Numbered from the stretch's first letter, positions 26,543 through 39,223 are shown. The stretch: DNA of 64,000 bases from Bacteroidaceae bacterium (GCA_024401095.1 JAKSLR010000006.1:31513-95512), one strand, 5' to 3'. Translations and numbers: made by a program. Notes: generated from the sequence alone by a model not told the origin.

Positions 26543-28291
26543 CTATTCTATTGCTTCAAAATGCAAAATGCCAAAGAAATCTGGACAATGGAAATTTGGC
26601 TTTGGCAAGTCTATCTTATTCCATGAAATATAATGCGGTGTCTCTAGCTTGTCTCCACATTTATAGAAGTTTGCACGGATTGTCTGTCCTTCCAGGGTTT
26701 GGATATTGTGTAAGAAAAATGTGCTATATGGCACAGATAGTACCATATCCCAGGTAAAAGGACCTTGTTTCTTTTCCTTGAAGGCATCTCTGCCTAATGA
26801 AGACCAACGTTCCACTTTTTCAAGAACTTCAAGTGGAGCGCGCAAACGTCCTTCTCTACCTTTTCCTGCTCCAACAAGTAGAGTTCCGGCACAATTACAC
26901 TCCATATTATAATATATGCCGTCATTTGCTGGAATAGAGAAAAACTCAACGCAGCTATCTTCCCAAACACTTCCGTTGTCTATTTCTGCTACTGCAGCAA
27001 CAGTGTTTTCTGTAACATGCCAATGGAAGAGCAAACCTTTTCGGGTTGTAACTAGACGAACAGATACTTCTGGCTGGTAAGGAAAACGTTCCCAGTTTAC
27101 ATTTGTCAGAGTCGTAGCTTCAATGTTCAAAGAATCCAGGTAAGCAGGAATCTCTTCTAAAGGCATGTCTGGTAAGGCTATTCTTTGAATAGTTAATTCA
27201 TTCTTTGGAGCCAAACATGCTTCAATGTAAGATTTCATTTCAGGAGTATGCTCTTCTACACTTTGTAAGAGTTTAAACTGTGCCTTTGAACGCACTAGAT
27301 TATGATCTGGGTAGTGAGTTTTATAATAGGTATCTCCATTGATGTAATCTGCAAGGAAACGAACAGTCTGCATATAAGGGAATAGTGCAACGGCATAAGG
27401 TAAATTCTCTATTTCTATGGGTTGCAGGAATGACTGAGCCGATTCTAGATATCCCTTTGTGAACGACTTGAAGATGTCCATGTTAAAATTCACATTGTCA
27501 AGATTCTTGTCGTCTTCTGCTCCTGTATTTGCAGCGCTGCGTAAGAAGTCTCCGAAGTCAGAGAAGACAAATGATGGCATGACTGTGTCTAAGTCAATGA
27601 CACATAAGACAGAACCATCTTCGTCGAACAGCATGTTGTTGACTTTTGTGTCGCAATGGCAAACACGTTTTGGTAGTTTTCCTTCACGATAGAGTTGTTC
27701 TGCCTTGCACATCTCGTCAGCTCGTTTCTCCAATTCATTGAGCAAGTCTTGAACTTCAGCTACGCGTCCTACAGGATCTGCAGCAACAGCTTCGTGCAAT
27801 TGTTGCAGACGGAATTCCATATTATGAAAATTTGGAATACTTTCGCCCAGTGTTACAGGGATATCTGCCAAATCTGCCTGAAATTTTCCAAAGGCTTGTC
27901 CTGCATAATAAGAATATTCCGGTGTTACCGTCTCATAGGTCTTTGCATTTGGAATAAAAGCAGATACTCTCCAGAAGTCGTTTCCGTCAAACCAGTATGT
28001 CTTTCCGTCTGTCGTAGGAATAAAACGTAATACTTTACGGTTGATATCATCGGCGCCAGCGGCATTTAATTTGTCATACAGATGGGCTGTAACCTTCTCG
28101 ATGTTGTCTTGCAACATATCTACATTCTGGAAAATGTTATGATTGATTCGCTGCAAAACATAATCTGGGGCTGTAACCTCTTCTGTATCTACCTTATATG
28201 TGTCATTGATAAGACCATTTCCAAGTGGTTTGACACCAATGACGGTGCCAACCAAAAGGAAGTGTGTTAATATGTTTTTTAAATCTGCCAT
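26543..28291 (-). CDS. APH-fold sugar kinase fused to a CBM9-like domain
   Basis: 582 aa. Residues 1 to about 360 are an aminoglycoside-phosphotransferase-fold kinase, the class that includes N-acetylhexosamine 1-kinase NahK. Catalytic loop H212-C-D214...N219 and the metal site IDLD (232-235) are intact. Residues about 368-582 match the CBM9-like family found as a separate protein in many Bacteroidota, with VWEDSCVEFF at about 442-451 as its hallmark. No signal peptide is present, so the binding domain sits in the cytoplasm. The GH2 gene lies 4 nt upstream, suggesting the kinase phosphorylates a sugar released by that enzyme (galactose, GlcNAc or GalNAc). Substrate inferred. Confidence 0.82.
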   Translation of the reverse strand: MADLKNILTHFLLVGTVIGVKPLGNGLINDTYKVDTEEVTAPDYVLQRINHNIFQNVDMLQDNIEKVTAHLYDKLNAAGADDINRKVLRFIPTTDGKTYWFDGNDFWRVSAFIPNAKTYETVTPEYSYYAGQAFGKFQADLADIPVTLGESIPNFHNMEFRLQQLHEAVAADPVGRVAEVQDLLNELEKRADEMCKAEQLYREGKLPKRVCHCDTKVNNMLFDEDGSVLCVIDLDTVMPSFVFSDFGDFLRSAANTGAEDDKNLDNVNFNMDIFKSFTKGYLESAQSFLQPIEIENLPYAVALFPYMQTVRFLADYINGDTYYKTHYPDHNLVRSKAQFKLLQSVEEHTPEMKSYIEACLAPKNELTIQRIALPDMPLEEIPAYLDSLNIEATTLTNVNWERFPYQPEVSVRLVTTRKGLLFHWHVTENTVAAVAEIDNGSVWEDSCVEFFSIPANDGIYYNMECNCAGTLLVGAGKGREGRLRAPLEVLEKVERWSSLGRDAFKEKKQGPFTWDMVLSVPYSTFFLHNIQTLEGQTIRANFYKCGDKLETPHYISWNKIDLPKPNFHCPDFFGILHFEAIE

Positions 28292-28295
28292 ATAA

Positions 28296-31385
<3,090 letters not shown>

Positions 31386-31431
31386 TTAATCATTTCTTTT
31401 TAATTCTTGGTGGCTTGTAACGTTTTTTTGC

Positions 31432-31439
31432 TATTTTTG
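31432..31439 (+). promoter_or_regulatory. -7 box of the TGS-uridine kinase gene
   Basis: TATTTTTG, 34 nt before the GTG start. A TTG at 31407-31409 lies about 22 bp upstream. Confidence 0.5.
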
Positions 31440-31473
31440 CGACTAAAATATCATTATCCTTATAATCATTACC

Positions 31474-33144
31474 GTGTTACAGATTTATTGCAAAAACAAT
31501 AATAAGTCTCAAAGCTTTCCAGAAGGCAGTAGTTTGCTTGAGATTTTCCAAGGTTTTAACTTGGATTTTAAACTGCCTGTGATATCTGCCAAAGTGAATA
31601 ATTGTTCCCAAGGTTTGAAGTTCCGTGTCTATCAGAATCGTGATGTGGAATTTCTGGATATTACGGACTCTAGCGCGATGCGGGTATATACTCGCTCATT
31701 ATGTTTTGTTCTTTATAAGTCTGCAAGTGACGTGTTCCCGGGCTGTCATCTGTTCATTGAACATCCTATATCTAAGGGCTATTTCTGTAATTTTCAAAAA
31801 GCCGATGGTTCCACAGCTACAGAGGAGGATGTACAGAAGATCTGTGCTCGTATGCAGGAAATTATTGATCTGGACATGCCTTTCCGTCGTAATGAGGCAC
31901 ATACAGAAGAAGCAGTGCGTATTTTCAGAGAACGTGGTTTCGAGGATAAAGTACGTCTCCTGGAGACATCCGAAGCGGTTTATACAGATTATTACACTTT
32001 GGGTGACACTGTAGACTATTATTATGGCGCTTTATTGCCTTCTGCCGGTTACATAAAAGTTTGGGGATTGGAAAAGTACCATCAAGGAATGCTGTTACGA
32101 ATTCCTGATAGAAATAATCCTTCGCAACTTGCTCCAAGATTGGAACAGCCAAAAACCTTTGAGGTCTTTAGTGAGAATTTACATTGGAATAATATTATGG
32201 GCCTTTCTAATGTAGGTGATGTTAATCATGCTATTAGAAAGGGTAATGCCAGTGAACTTATTCAAGTGGCAGAAGCATTGCAGGAAAAGAAAATTGTAAA
32301 GATTGCAGAAGAAATAGAGAAACGGATGCATGGCGATAATCCTGTACGTATTGTTCTTATTACAGGGCCATCAAGTAGTGGTAAAACAACGTTCTGTAAG
32401 CGATTAAGCATTCAGCTCCTTACCTGTGGTATTCGTCCAATGTCGTTCTCAACCGATGATTACTTTGTCAATCGTGTTGATACGCCAAAATTTCCAGATG
32501 GCAGTTATGATTTTGAAAATTTGGCAGCTGTGGATTGTCCTCTTTTTGAAAAGCACCTGAAAGCTTTGCTGGATGGCGAAGAGGTAGAGGTTCCAGAATA
32601 TAACTTTAAGACAGGTTTACGTGAATATAATGGGAAAAAGTTGAAGTTAAGTGATAATACCATCTTGATTATAGAGGGTATTCATGCATTGAACCCTGCA
32701 CTAACTCCGCAAATTCCAGAAGAATTGAAATACAAGATTTATATTTCGGCTTTAACTAGTGTATCTCTGGATGACCATAACTGGATACCGACACGTGATA
32801 ACCGATTGCTTCGCAGAATTGTGCGAGATTACAATAAGGGAGCATTCACGGCACGCCAGACTATTAGCCAGTGGCCATCGGTCTGTGACGGTGAAGAAAA
32901 GTGGATTTTCCCATACCAGGAGAATGCTGATGTCATGTTTAATTCTGCATTGAACATTGAATTTGCTGTTCTTCGTAATCATGCTGAGGCTATTCTGAGC
33001 AGCGTTCCAAAGAATTGCCCTGAATATAGTGAGGCACATCGTTTATTGAAGTTTATTCACTATTTTACTCCTGTAAGTGATAAGGAAATTCCTCCAACCA
33101 GCTTGTTGCGTGAGTTTGTTGGTGGTAGTAGTTTCAAGTATTAA
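31474..33144 (+). CDS. nucleoside kinase with TGS and ThrRS-like N-terminal domains
   Basis: 556 aa starting at GTG. The first 60 residues resemble a TGS domain, residues about 70-230 the second additional domain of threonyl-tRNA synthetase, and the C-terminal half is a uridine kinase/phosphoribulokinase fold with Walker A GPSSSGKT (298-305), the FSTDDYF motif and TRDNRLLRRIVRDY. This fusion is a recognised family in Firmicutes and Bacteroidota; the kinase probably salvages a nucleoside, and the N-terminal domains may sense tRNA or a nucleotide. Followed closely by the glycerophosphodiesterase gene (13 nt gap). Confidence 0.88.
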   Translation: MLQIYCKNNNKSQSFPEGSSLLEIFQGFNLDFKLPVISAKVNNCSQGLKFRVYQNRDVEFLDITDSSAMRVYTRSLCFVLYKSASDVFPGCHLFIEHPISKGYFCNFQKADGSTATEEDVQKICARMQEIIDLDMPFRRNEAHTEEAVRIFRERGFEDKVRLLETSEAVYTDYYTLGDTVDYYYGALLPSAGYIKVWGLEKYHQGMLLRIPDRNNPSQLAPRLEQPKTFEVFSENLHWNNIMGLSNVGDVNHAIRKGNASELIQVAEALQEKKIVKIAEEIEKRMHGDNPVRIVLITGPSSSGKTTFCKRLSIQLLTCGIRPMSFSTDDYFVNRVDTPKFPDGSYDFENLAAVDCPLFEKHLKALLDGEEVEVPEYNFKTGLREYNGKKLKLSDNTILIIEGIHALNPALTPQIPEELKYKIYISALTSVSLDDHNWIPTRDNRLLRRIVRDYNKGAFTARQTISQWPSVCDGEEKWIFPYQENADVMFNSALNIEFAVLRNHAEAILSSVPKNCPEYSEAHRLLKFIHYFTPVSDKEIPPTSLLREFVGGSSFKY

Positions 33145-33157
33145 TCGTTTTTGAATA

Positions 33158-33919
33158 ATGAAAAATAACATTTTATTATTTGTAGCATTGTTTGTCAGCC
33201 TTTCTGCATTTGCTCAGCCAAAGGTTGTTGCACATCGTGGCTATTGGGATTGTGAAGGCTCTGCTCAGAATTCTATAAAAGCCCTGGAAATGGCAGCAGA
33301 AATTGGAGCTTATGGCTCTGAATTTGATGTGAATATAACTAGTGATGGCGTGTTGGTTGTAAACCATGATGCAACCATTAATGGCATCTGCATTGAAGAT
33401 AATCCGTATTCGTCCATTAAGGATATTAAACTTAAAAATGGAGAAACACTTCCTACTTTGGCTCAGTATTTAGAAACAGCGATACGTTTACCTGGTATTC
33501 AGTTGATATTCGAAATTAAAGGCCACAAACTACCAGAGAATGAAGATCGCTGTGTTGATGCAAGTGTTGCCATGGTCAAGAATATGGGTTTGCAGGATCG
33601 TACAGAATGGATTTCTTTCAGTATGCGTGTCTGCGAGCGTCTGCACAAGCTTCTGCCAGATGCGAAGGTTGCTTATTTAAATGGTACAGAATCTCCGCTT
33701 CAAATTAAGGAACGTGGGTTGACAGGAGTAGATTATAACCAGAGTATTTTCACCAGTAAAAACCCAGAATGGCTCGATGAGGCTCGTCAGCATGGAATAG
33801 AGACAAATGTATGGACTGTTGATAAAGAAGAGTTACTGCGTCAGTTTGCAAAAGATAAGCGAATAGACATCATTACTACCAACAAGCCTGTATTACTTCA
33901 ACAGATTATTAAGGAATAG
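33158..33919 (+). CDS. glycerophosphodiester phosphodiesterase
   Basis: 253 aa with a signal peptide (cleavage near FAQP, residue about 20). GDPD motifs HRGYW (catalytic His) and SEFDVNITSDGVLVVNHD are intact, as are EIKG and the C-terminal VWTVDK. Hydrolyses deacylated phospholipids to glycerol-3-P and alcohol in the periplasm. Compact length, without extra domains. Confidence 0.92.
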   Translation: MKNNILLFVALFVSLSAFAQPKVVAHRGYWDCEGSAQNSIKALEMAAEIGAYGSEFDVNITSDGVLVVNHDATINGICIEDNPYSSIKDIKLKNGETLPTLAQYLETAIRLPGIQLIFEIKGHKLPENEDRCVDASVAMVKNMGLQDRTEWISFSMRVCERLHKLLPDAKVAYLNGTESPLQIKERGLTGVDYNQSIFTSKNPEWLDEARQHGIETNVWTVDKEELLRQFAKDKRIDIITTNKPVLLQQIIKE

Positions 33920-33924
33920 TTTCC

Positions 33925-34221
33925 ATGTATCAGAAATTCATTATCACCGATGAGGGTGAACTTCGTTTTGGACGTGTGTATCTGCACCGCGAATTGTTAG
34001 AAGTCGGTGAAGACTGTCCTTATGGAGGTGGATTGTGGAAGATTGATGAGGGGAGACGGGCAATTCTGCTTTTTGGCCGTTCTTTTGATTTTGGCGGACC
34101 AGATTTTAAGTTTGTCCGACGGATAAACTGGAGCGCATTTGGAGGAACTCCTTATCCTCTTTTTTATCTACCTCATTGGCCTAATGAAGATTTATTGGAA
34201 CCGGTCTTTGCTAATCCATAA
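33925..34221 (+). CDS. conserved-looking small protein of unknown function
   Basis: 98 aa, not recognised. Acidic-aromatic composition with RRAILLFGRSFDFGGPDFKFV and WSAFGGTPYPLFYLP segments; no signal peptide or membrane helix. Starts 6 nt after the glycerophosphodiesterase stop, so it is probably translated from the same mRNA. Its last 11 nt overlap the convergent TtcA-like gene. Codon use is like its neighbours, which supports real coding. Confidence 0.6.
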   Translation: MYQKFIITDEGELRFGRVYLHRELLEVGEDCPYGGGLWKIDEGRRAILLFGRSFDFGGPDFKFVRRINWSAFGGTPYPLFYLPHWPNEDLLEPVFANP

Positions 34222-34906
34222 TGGCATGCCAAAGACTATAGCGAGCTTCTGGATTAATTTCTTCTAATCTATGAAGCTCTTTTTCCATGATAGCCCTTTT
34301 CGTAACTTCCTCAAAAGGGCATGATACCTTTAGTTTCTGAAAGTTTAACTCTTTAGCAACAGCTTGAATCTGTGCTTCGGGAACTAGGCAAAGTGGACGA
34401 ATTATACTCAGTGGGTAGTGCTCTAATTTCAGGATTGGTTTAATGGTTTGCCTTGAACCTTCAAACGTCAGATTCATTAAGAAGGTTACCAGAATGTCAT
34501 CCATGTGATGTCCCAATGCTATTTTGTTGAATCCTTCTTTCTCTGCAAATTCAAAAAGTGTTTTTCTGCGGTTCCATGCACATAAAAAGCATTTTGTCTT
34601 GCGTGGATCGGTAGATTCATCAAATTTTGCGTGCAGAATATGCAACTTTATGTCGCATTCTGTGCAGAAATCCTGCAAATAGGTGCGGTCTGTTTCATAG
34701 GGGATGTTGTCCATAATGACGTGGGCGGCTTCTACTTCAATGTGGGGCTTGAAAATCTTTGCCCGTTGTGAGAGAAGCCTTGTCAGTTCCAGGGAGTCTT
34801 TCCCTCCTGAAATGCCAATCAAAATACGGTCACCATCTTCCAAAAGATGATAATCTACACATCCTTTATTGAAAAGTCTTTGTATTTTCTTTTCCGTATT
34901 ATTCAT
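34211..34906 (-). CDS. TtcA-family tRNA 2-thiocytidine synthetase-like protein
   Basis: 231 aa. PP-loop ATPase with SGGKDS at 33-38, and the cysteines expected to hold the [4Fe-4S] cluster of TtcA: Cys106 and Cys109 (CFLC) plus Cys196 (SCPFEE). GHHMDD is also conserved. TtcA thiolates C32 of some tRNAs. It is shorter than E. coli TtcA (about 310 aa) but keeps the core. Its start overlaps the OMP gene 3' end by 4 nt. Confidence 0.85.
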   Translation of the reverse strand: MNNTEKKIQRLFNKGCVDYHLLEDGDRILIGISGGKDSLELTRLLSQRAKIFKPHIEVEAAHVIMDNIPYETDRTYLQDFCTECDIKLHILHAKFDESTDPRKTKCFLCAWNRRKTLFEFAEKEGFNKIALGHHMDDILVTFLMNLTFEGSRQTIKPILKLEHYPLSIIRPLCLVPEAQIQAVAKELNFQKLKVSCPFEEVTKRAIMEKELHRLEEINPEARYSLWHAIMD

Positions 34907-35574
34907 CTAAAACGATAACCAATGCGCAGACTTATGGCATAGGCATTGGGGTTATTGTTAAAAGTATGTAGCTTGCTGGACAAATGCATATCCAACTCAT
35001 CTGTGCATATTTTGCTTAAGTTATAAGAGAATTCTGCGCCAGCGAACCACTCTTGGTTGAAATCTAGATTTGCACCTGCTTGCAATCCGTAGTGTAGCTT
35101 GGTATCAAGGAGTTCTGTATCCCAGTCCATGTTGTCCTTATAGTCTCTCCAGCTCTCTTTAGAGAAAAGGTAATACTGTATGTTTGCTCCGGCATAGATG
35201 CTCAGTGCCATGTCCTGATCGCCAATTGGTAATTTGTATCCAATATTTAGGGGAATCCGACCATTGAGGTTTTTATACACGAATCGGAATGGAACCTTTT
35301 CTGTAGTTCCATAGCCAAAGTCTGATCGTCCTTGCTGATAGCCTAGTTCCACTCCAGCTTCTGTGAAAAGTCCTTGTTTTCCTATTTTGAAATTATGTGC
35401 TATACCCACAGAAGCACCTATTGGATTAACCGTTGGACAGTCAAATGGGATAGTTGTAAAATTGGCATTTACATAGACATTATTGTCTCTTTTTTCCTTT
35501 ATTTCCCATGAATTCTGAGCCAAGACTGGCATGCAGCACAGAAAAGAAATAACTGCAATTAATATCTGTTTCAT
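34903..35574 (-). CDS. outer-membrane beta-barrel protein
   Basis: 223 aa. A signal peptide ends at VLAQ (residue about 20), followed by alternating strands and a terminal aromatic-containing strand (SLRIGYRFR) typical of small OmpA-like/porin-family barrels. Function unknown. Overlaps proC upstream and the TtcA-like gene downstream by 4 nt each, so it is tightly coupled. Confidence 0.75.
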   Translation of the reverse strand: MKQILIAVISFLCCMPVLAQNSWEIKEKRDNNVYVNANFTTIPFDCPTVNPIGASVGIAHNFKIGKQGLFTEAGVELGYQQGRSDFGYGTTEKVPFRFVYKNLNGRIPLNIGYKLPIGDQDMALSIYAGANIQYYLFSKESWRDYKDNMDWDTELLDTKLHYGLQAGANLDFNQEWFAGAEFSYNLSKICTDELDMHLSSKLHTFNNNPNAYAISLRIGYRFR

Positions 35575-36362
35575 CTTCCAGCTTTTAATCCCTTGATCAC
35601 TGCATTTGTGAAACCATTTTCTTCCATGGTATTCAGGCCCTTAATGGTAAGTCCACCAGGGGTGGTCACACGGTCAATCTCTTCTTCTGGGTGTGTACCG
35701 TTTTGCAATAACATCTGTGCTGCTCCCATTACGGTATATGAAACTATTTTTTTTGCATCTTTTGCATAAAGTCCCATTTCTACACCACCTTCCATGGCTG
35801 CACGGATATATCTGTATGCATAGGCAATACCACAACTGGCAAGAGCCATACATGCGGGCATGTTTTTCTCTTCTATCTGCATGCATCCACCTACTTGTTC
35901 CATCATGTGTTGTACAAGGTCAATTTGCTCTTGAGTAGCATTTGCAGGAACAAAGAAGCTCATGCTTGCCTTGACATCGATGGCTGTGTTTGGAATAAGA
36001 TAAAAAATGGCAGGATTAGGCTGGTCTGGACGGGAAAGCATGGCTTGCAGCTTTTCTGTTGTAGCTCCTGCCACTACAGAAATGACAATCTGCTTGCTGT
36101 AATCCATGACATCCTTCACTTGATTGATGACTCCTTCTATGAGCCATGGCTTTACTGCAAATACCACAATATCTGCTCCTTTTACAGCCTCGATGTTATC
36201 TGTGGTCACATGAATGCCTGGCATTTGTTTCAGACATTTATTCAATGTCTCCTGCGAACGAGCAGTACAAGTGATATCTTCTGGTTGAAAAATGTCTGTC
36301 TGATATAATCCATGAGCCATGGAACCACCCATGTTTCCGGCTCCAATAAATGTTATTTTCAT
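35571..36362 (-). CDS. proC: pyrroline-5-carboxylate reductase
   Basis: About 263 aa. Final step of proline synthesis. N-terminal Rossmann motif ITFIGAGNMGGSM, and the C-terminal dimer domain ending with the signature VTTPGGLTIKGL. The frame is open from 36422, but the ATG at 36362 gives the usual N-terminus right before the glycine-rich loop and avoids overlap with sstT. Starts 4 nt after the sstT stop. Confidence 0.94.
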   Translation of the reverse strand: MKITFIGAGNMGGSMAHGLYQTDIFQPEDITCTARSQETLNKCLKQMPGIHVTTDNIEAVKGADIVVFAVKPWLIEGVINQVKDVMDYSKQIVISVVAGATTEKLQAMLSRPDQPNPAIFYLIPNTAIDVKASMSFFVPANATQEQIDLVQHMMEQVGGCMQIEEKNMPACMALASCGIAYAYRYIRAAMEGGVEMGLYAKDAKKIVSYTVMGAAQMLLQNGTHPEEEIDRVTTPGGLTIKGLNTMEENGFTNAVIKGLKAGR

Positions 36363-36366
36363 TTTA

Positions 36367-37575
36367 TTATTTGTTTTTTCTATGTGCGTAAATGTCGGCA
36401 GTAGTGGTAAATATCGCGTCACCGCTTGAATTCAATGCTGTCTCCATAGAATCCTGTATTACACTAATGATGAAGCCAACGGCCACAGCCTGCATGGCAA
36501 TATCGCCTGATATTCCAAAGAGAGAACATGCCATAGGAATAAGTAGGAGTGATCCTCCTGCTACTCCAGATGTTCCACATGCGCCTAAAGTTGCAAGAAT
36601 ACTTAAAATGATGGCTTGGACAAAACTGACTTCTATGCCCAAAGTATTACATACAGCTAAAGTTATGACTGTAATGGTAACAGAAGCTCCATCCATATTG
36701 ATGGTAGATCCCAATGGTATACTTACAGAATAAAAGTCTTCCTCAACACCTAATCGCTTGCATAAATCCATGTTGACAGGAATGTTTGCCGCAGAACTGC
36801 GTGTAAAGAATGCGCTGATACCGCTTTCTTTCAGACATCTCAAAACCAGTGGGTAAGGATTCATGCGTGTGACTACTGCCACAATGGCTGGGTTCTTGAT
36901 CAACGCAGAGAAAAGCATGCAACCTACCAGCAATGCTAGAATCTTCCCATATTCTGTAAAGATTTCAAGACCGCATTCAGATACAGAGGAGAAGACCAAT
37001 CCCAGGATACCAAATGGAGCACATTGGATAACCCATTTGACTACGTGTGAGATAGTATCTGAGAAATCGCTAACGACTTGAATTGTCTTTTCACTGGCTT
37101 TCATTTTCAGTGCCAGGCCAATAATGATGGCCCAGAACAGTACACCCAGGTAGTTTGCATTTGCAACTGCTTGAACAGGATTGGAAACAAGGTTAGTCAA
37201 TAAGTTTGTGAAAATTTCTGCCAATCCTGATGGAGAATCTCCTTGAACCGCTTCGGTCAATGTTATTGTTACAGGGAATAGGAAACTGAATAGAACTGCA
37301 AAAAAAGCAGCAAGCAATGTACTGGTCATGTATAGAGCTATGACTACTCGGAATTTACTGCCAATGTTTCCTTTCGCTTTTGCGATGGAAGCAGCAACTA
37401 AGACTGCAACTAAAACAGGAGCAATAGCTTTCAGACCAGCTACAAAGAGTTTTCCTAAAATAGCAATGCCGGTCAATTCTGGACATAATAATCCCAGAAT
37501 TGCACCTACTATCAGCCCTATAAGAATTCTGATGATAAGGCTCAGGTTATTCCATTTCTTTAAGATAGACATCAT
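36367..37575 (-). CDS. sstT: serine/threonine:sodium symporter SstT-like (DAACS family)
   Basis: 402 aa dicarboxylate/amino acid:cation symporter with eight helices and two re-entrant hairpins. The FTRSSAANIPVNMDLC segment carries the serine-rich hairpin and PLGSTINMDGA carries the sodium/substrate site, matching SstT rather than GltP. First gene of the sstT-proC-OMP-TtcA-like unit. Confidence 0.88.
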   Translation of the reverse strand: MMSILKKWNNLSLIIRILIGLIVGAILGLLCPELTGIAILGKLFVAGLKAIAPVLVAVLVAASIAKAKGNIGSKFRVVIALYMTSTLLAAFFAVLFSFLFPVTITLTEAVQGDSPSGLAEIFTNLLTNLVSNPVQAVANANYLGVLFWAIIIGLALKMKASEKTIQVVSDFSDTISHVVKWVIQCAPFGILGLVFSSVSECGLEIFTEYGKILALLVGCMLFSALIKNPAIVAVVTRMNPYPLVLRCLKESGISAFFTRSSAANIPVNMDLCKRLGVEEDFYSVSIPLGSTINMDGASVTITVITLAVCNTLGIEVSFVQAIILSILATLGACGTSGVAGGSLLLIPMACSLFGISGDIAMQAVAVGFIISVIQDSMETALNSSGDAIFTTTADIYAHRKNK

Positions 37576-37609
37576 TGTTGTATTTGGTTATGCTTATATC
37601 TTTGGCATG

Positions 37610-37617
37610 CAAAGATA
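37610..37617 (-). promoter_or_regulatory. -7 box of the sstT-proC unit
   Basis: TATCTTTG on the minus strand, 34 nt before the start of sstT. Confidence 0.6.
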
Positions 37618-37627
37618 GACATTTTTT

Positions 37628-37813
37628 TTATTTCTTGTGAATCATGCTCTTGAATGCAGAACCGAAAATGACGTATTGCGTATTGCCGCCAATGGTTCCT
37701 TCGTTCTGTCCCCATAGGAATGGCCAGTCATCATAATTCTCGAAATGATCTGGCTTGCGGAACAATAGTCCTGGAGCTACATTGCATGATGTTTGATGTT
37801 GTCTGTTATTCAT
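37628..37813 (-). CDS. 61-codon ORF coupled to the AGCS symporter gene
   Basis: Not recognised. Its ATG follows the symporter stop without a gap (TAA then ATG), which suggests translation by termination-reinitiation. The sequence has an odd centre rich in W, D, F and G (DDWPFLWGQNEGTIGGNTQYVIFG) but no signal peptide or membrane helix. It could be a small genuine protein or the C-terminal remnant of a larger gene. Confidence 0.4.
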   Translation of the reverse strand: MNNRQHQTSCNVAPGLLFRKPDHFENYDDWPFLWGQNEGTIGGNTQYVIFGSAFKSMIHKK

Positions 37814-39211
37814 TTACCAGCAGGTAATTTCACCAGGAAGTTCTGGAATATCACCCTTCTGGAATTGTGGATCTTTCTTTTCTTCTCTTTGTTTTTCGTA
37901 GTGTTTCAGGAGTAAAACGACAGGTTTTACAAGAAGAGCCATTGATACGACATTACATAAAGTCATAAGGCCCATGGCCAGGTCTGCCAGATTCCAGGTG
38001 AGTTCCAAACTTGCAATGGAACCAAAGAAAACTACGCAGCATGCCAATATCCGATAAACGAAGAGAACTTTGGCATTTGAGGTGAAGAAACGAAGATTTG
38101 TTTCTCCGTAATAATAGTTGCTCAGTATGGTACTGAATGCAAACATAAGCACGGTGCAAGCTATGAAAAGTGATCCGTAACTTCCTATCTGCTCACTTAA
38201 AGCACGCTGAGTTAACTGAATGCCGTTGGCATCTCCATCCAGTGCTACTGGGCTCAATAGAATAATGAATGCGGTGCAGGAACAGATAATCAGTGTGTCT
38301 ACAAATACTCCGAAAGCTTGTATCAATCCCTGCTTTACTGGATGTGAGACATGAGCAGTAGCAGCTACGTTTGGTGAAGTTCCCATACCGGCTTCATTGC
38401 TATAAAGTCCTCGGCGGATACCTTGTGTCATGGCTGCTCCCAAACCGCCTCCAACCACAGCATGTATGGAAAAAGCTTGTTCCATGATTTGCTTGAGAAT
38501 GGCTGGAATAAGATTGAGGTTCATGAGCACCACTGCAAGTGCAATGAAGATATAGATAGATGCCATGATGGGCACAATGACGCTAGACACCTTAATAATT
38601 CGGTGCAAGCCGCCAAAGATAATGCATAGGGTTCCCACAGATAGGAATATCCCTAAATAAAATGGGCTCAAGTGAAAACTCTCTTGACAAGCTGCACAGA
38701 TGGTATTGCTGTGTACAGAGTTATAAGCTACACCAAAACATACCGCACTCAGCAAGGCAAAGAACACTGCCAGCTTTTTCTGGTGTGAACCATATTGCAT
38801 GTAATAGGCGGGTCCTCCAATGAATCCTTCGCCATTTCTTGTCTTATAAAGCTGAGCTAGAGTACATTCAAAGAAGGATATGGCAGAGCCAAGCAATGCT
38901 GTTACCCACATCCAAAATACGGAACCGGCTCCGCCTATAGCAAGTGCCGTAGCTACACCTGCCAGATTACCTGTTCCTACACGACCGGCAAGCGATACGA
39001 TAAACGCTTGCAGAGAAGAGACGTGTTTGCCTGTTTTTTTTGTTGGCTTGGCTGGCTTTACTATTAACCTGAACATTTCGCCAATAAGACGGAATTGTAC
39101 AAAACGGCTTTTTATGGTAAATAGTAGGGCGCATGCCAGAAGTAGTGCCATCAACAGATAGGACCATAGGATATCATTTGCTACTGTTACGATGTCATTC
39201 AGTATTTCCAT
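37814..39211 (-). CDS. alanine/glycine:cation symporter (AGCS family)
   Basis: 465 aa polytopic transporter. AGCS hallmarks are visible: TGNLAGVATALAIGGAGSVFWMW, GGPAYYMQYG and SNEAGMGTSPNVAATAHVSHPVKQG. Imports alanine or glycine with sodium. Starts 12 nt after the GH3 stop, so it is in the GH3 transcript. Confidence 0.92.
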   Translation of the reverse strand: MEILNDIVTVANDILWSYLLMALLLACALLFTIKSRFVQFRLIGEMFRLIVKPAKPTKKTGKHVSSLQAFIVSLAGRVGTGNLAGVATALAIGGAGSVFWMWVTALLGSAISFFECTLAQLYKTRNGEGFIGGPAYYMQYGSHQKKLAVFFALLSAVCFGVAYNSVHSNTICAACQESFHLSPFYLGIFLSVGTLCIIFGGLHRIIKVSSVIVPIMASIYIFIALAVVLMNLNLIPAILKQIMEQAFSIHAVVGGGLGAAMTQGIRRGLYSNEAGMGTSPNVAATAHVSHPVKQGLIQAFGVFVDTLIICSCTAFIILLSPVALDGDANGIQLTQRALSEQIGSYGSLFIACTVLMFAFSTILSNYYYGETNLRFFTSNAKVLFVYRILACCVVFFGSIASLELTWNLADLAMGLMTLCNVVSMALLVKPVVLLLKHYEKQREEKKDPQFQKGDIPELPGEITCW

Positions 39212-39223
39212 GCTGTATAGCTT

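Noticed and set aside
37610..37627. promoter box assigned to the 61-codon ORF
   Set aside because: It lies downstream of that ORF on the same strand and upstream of sstT, so it belongs to sstT.
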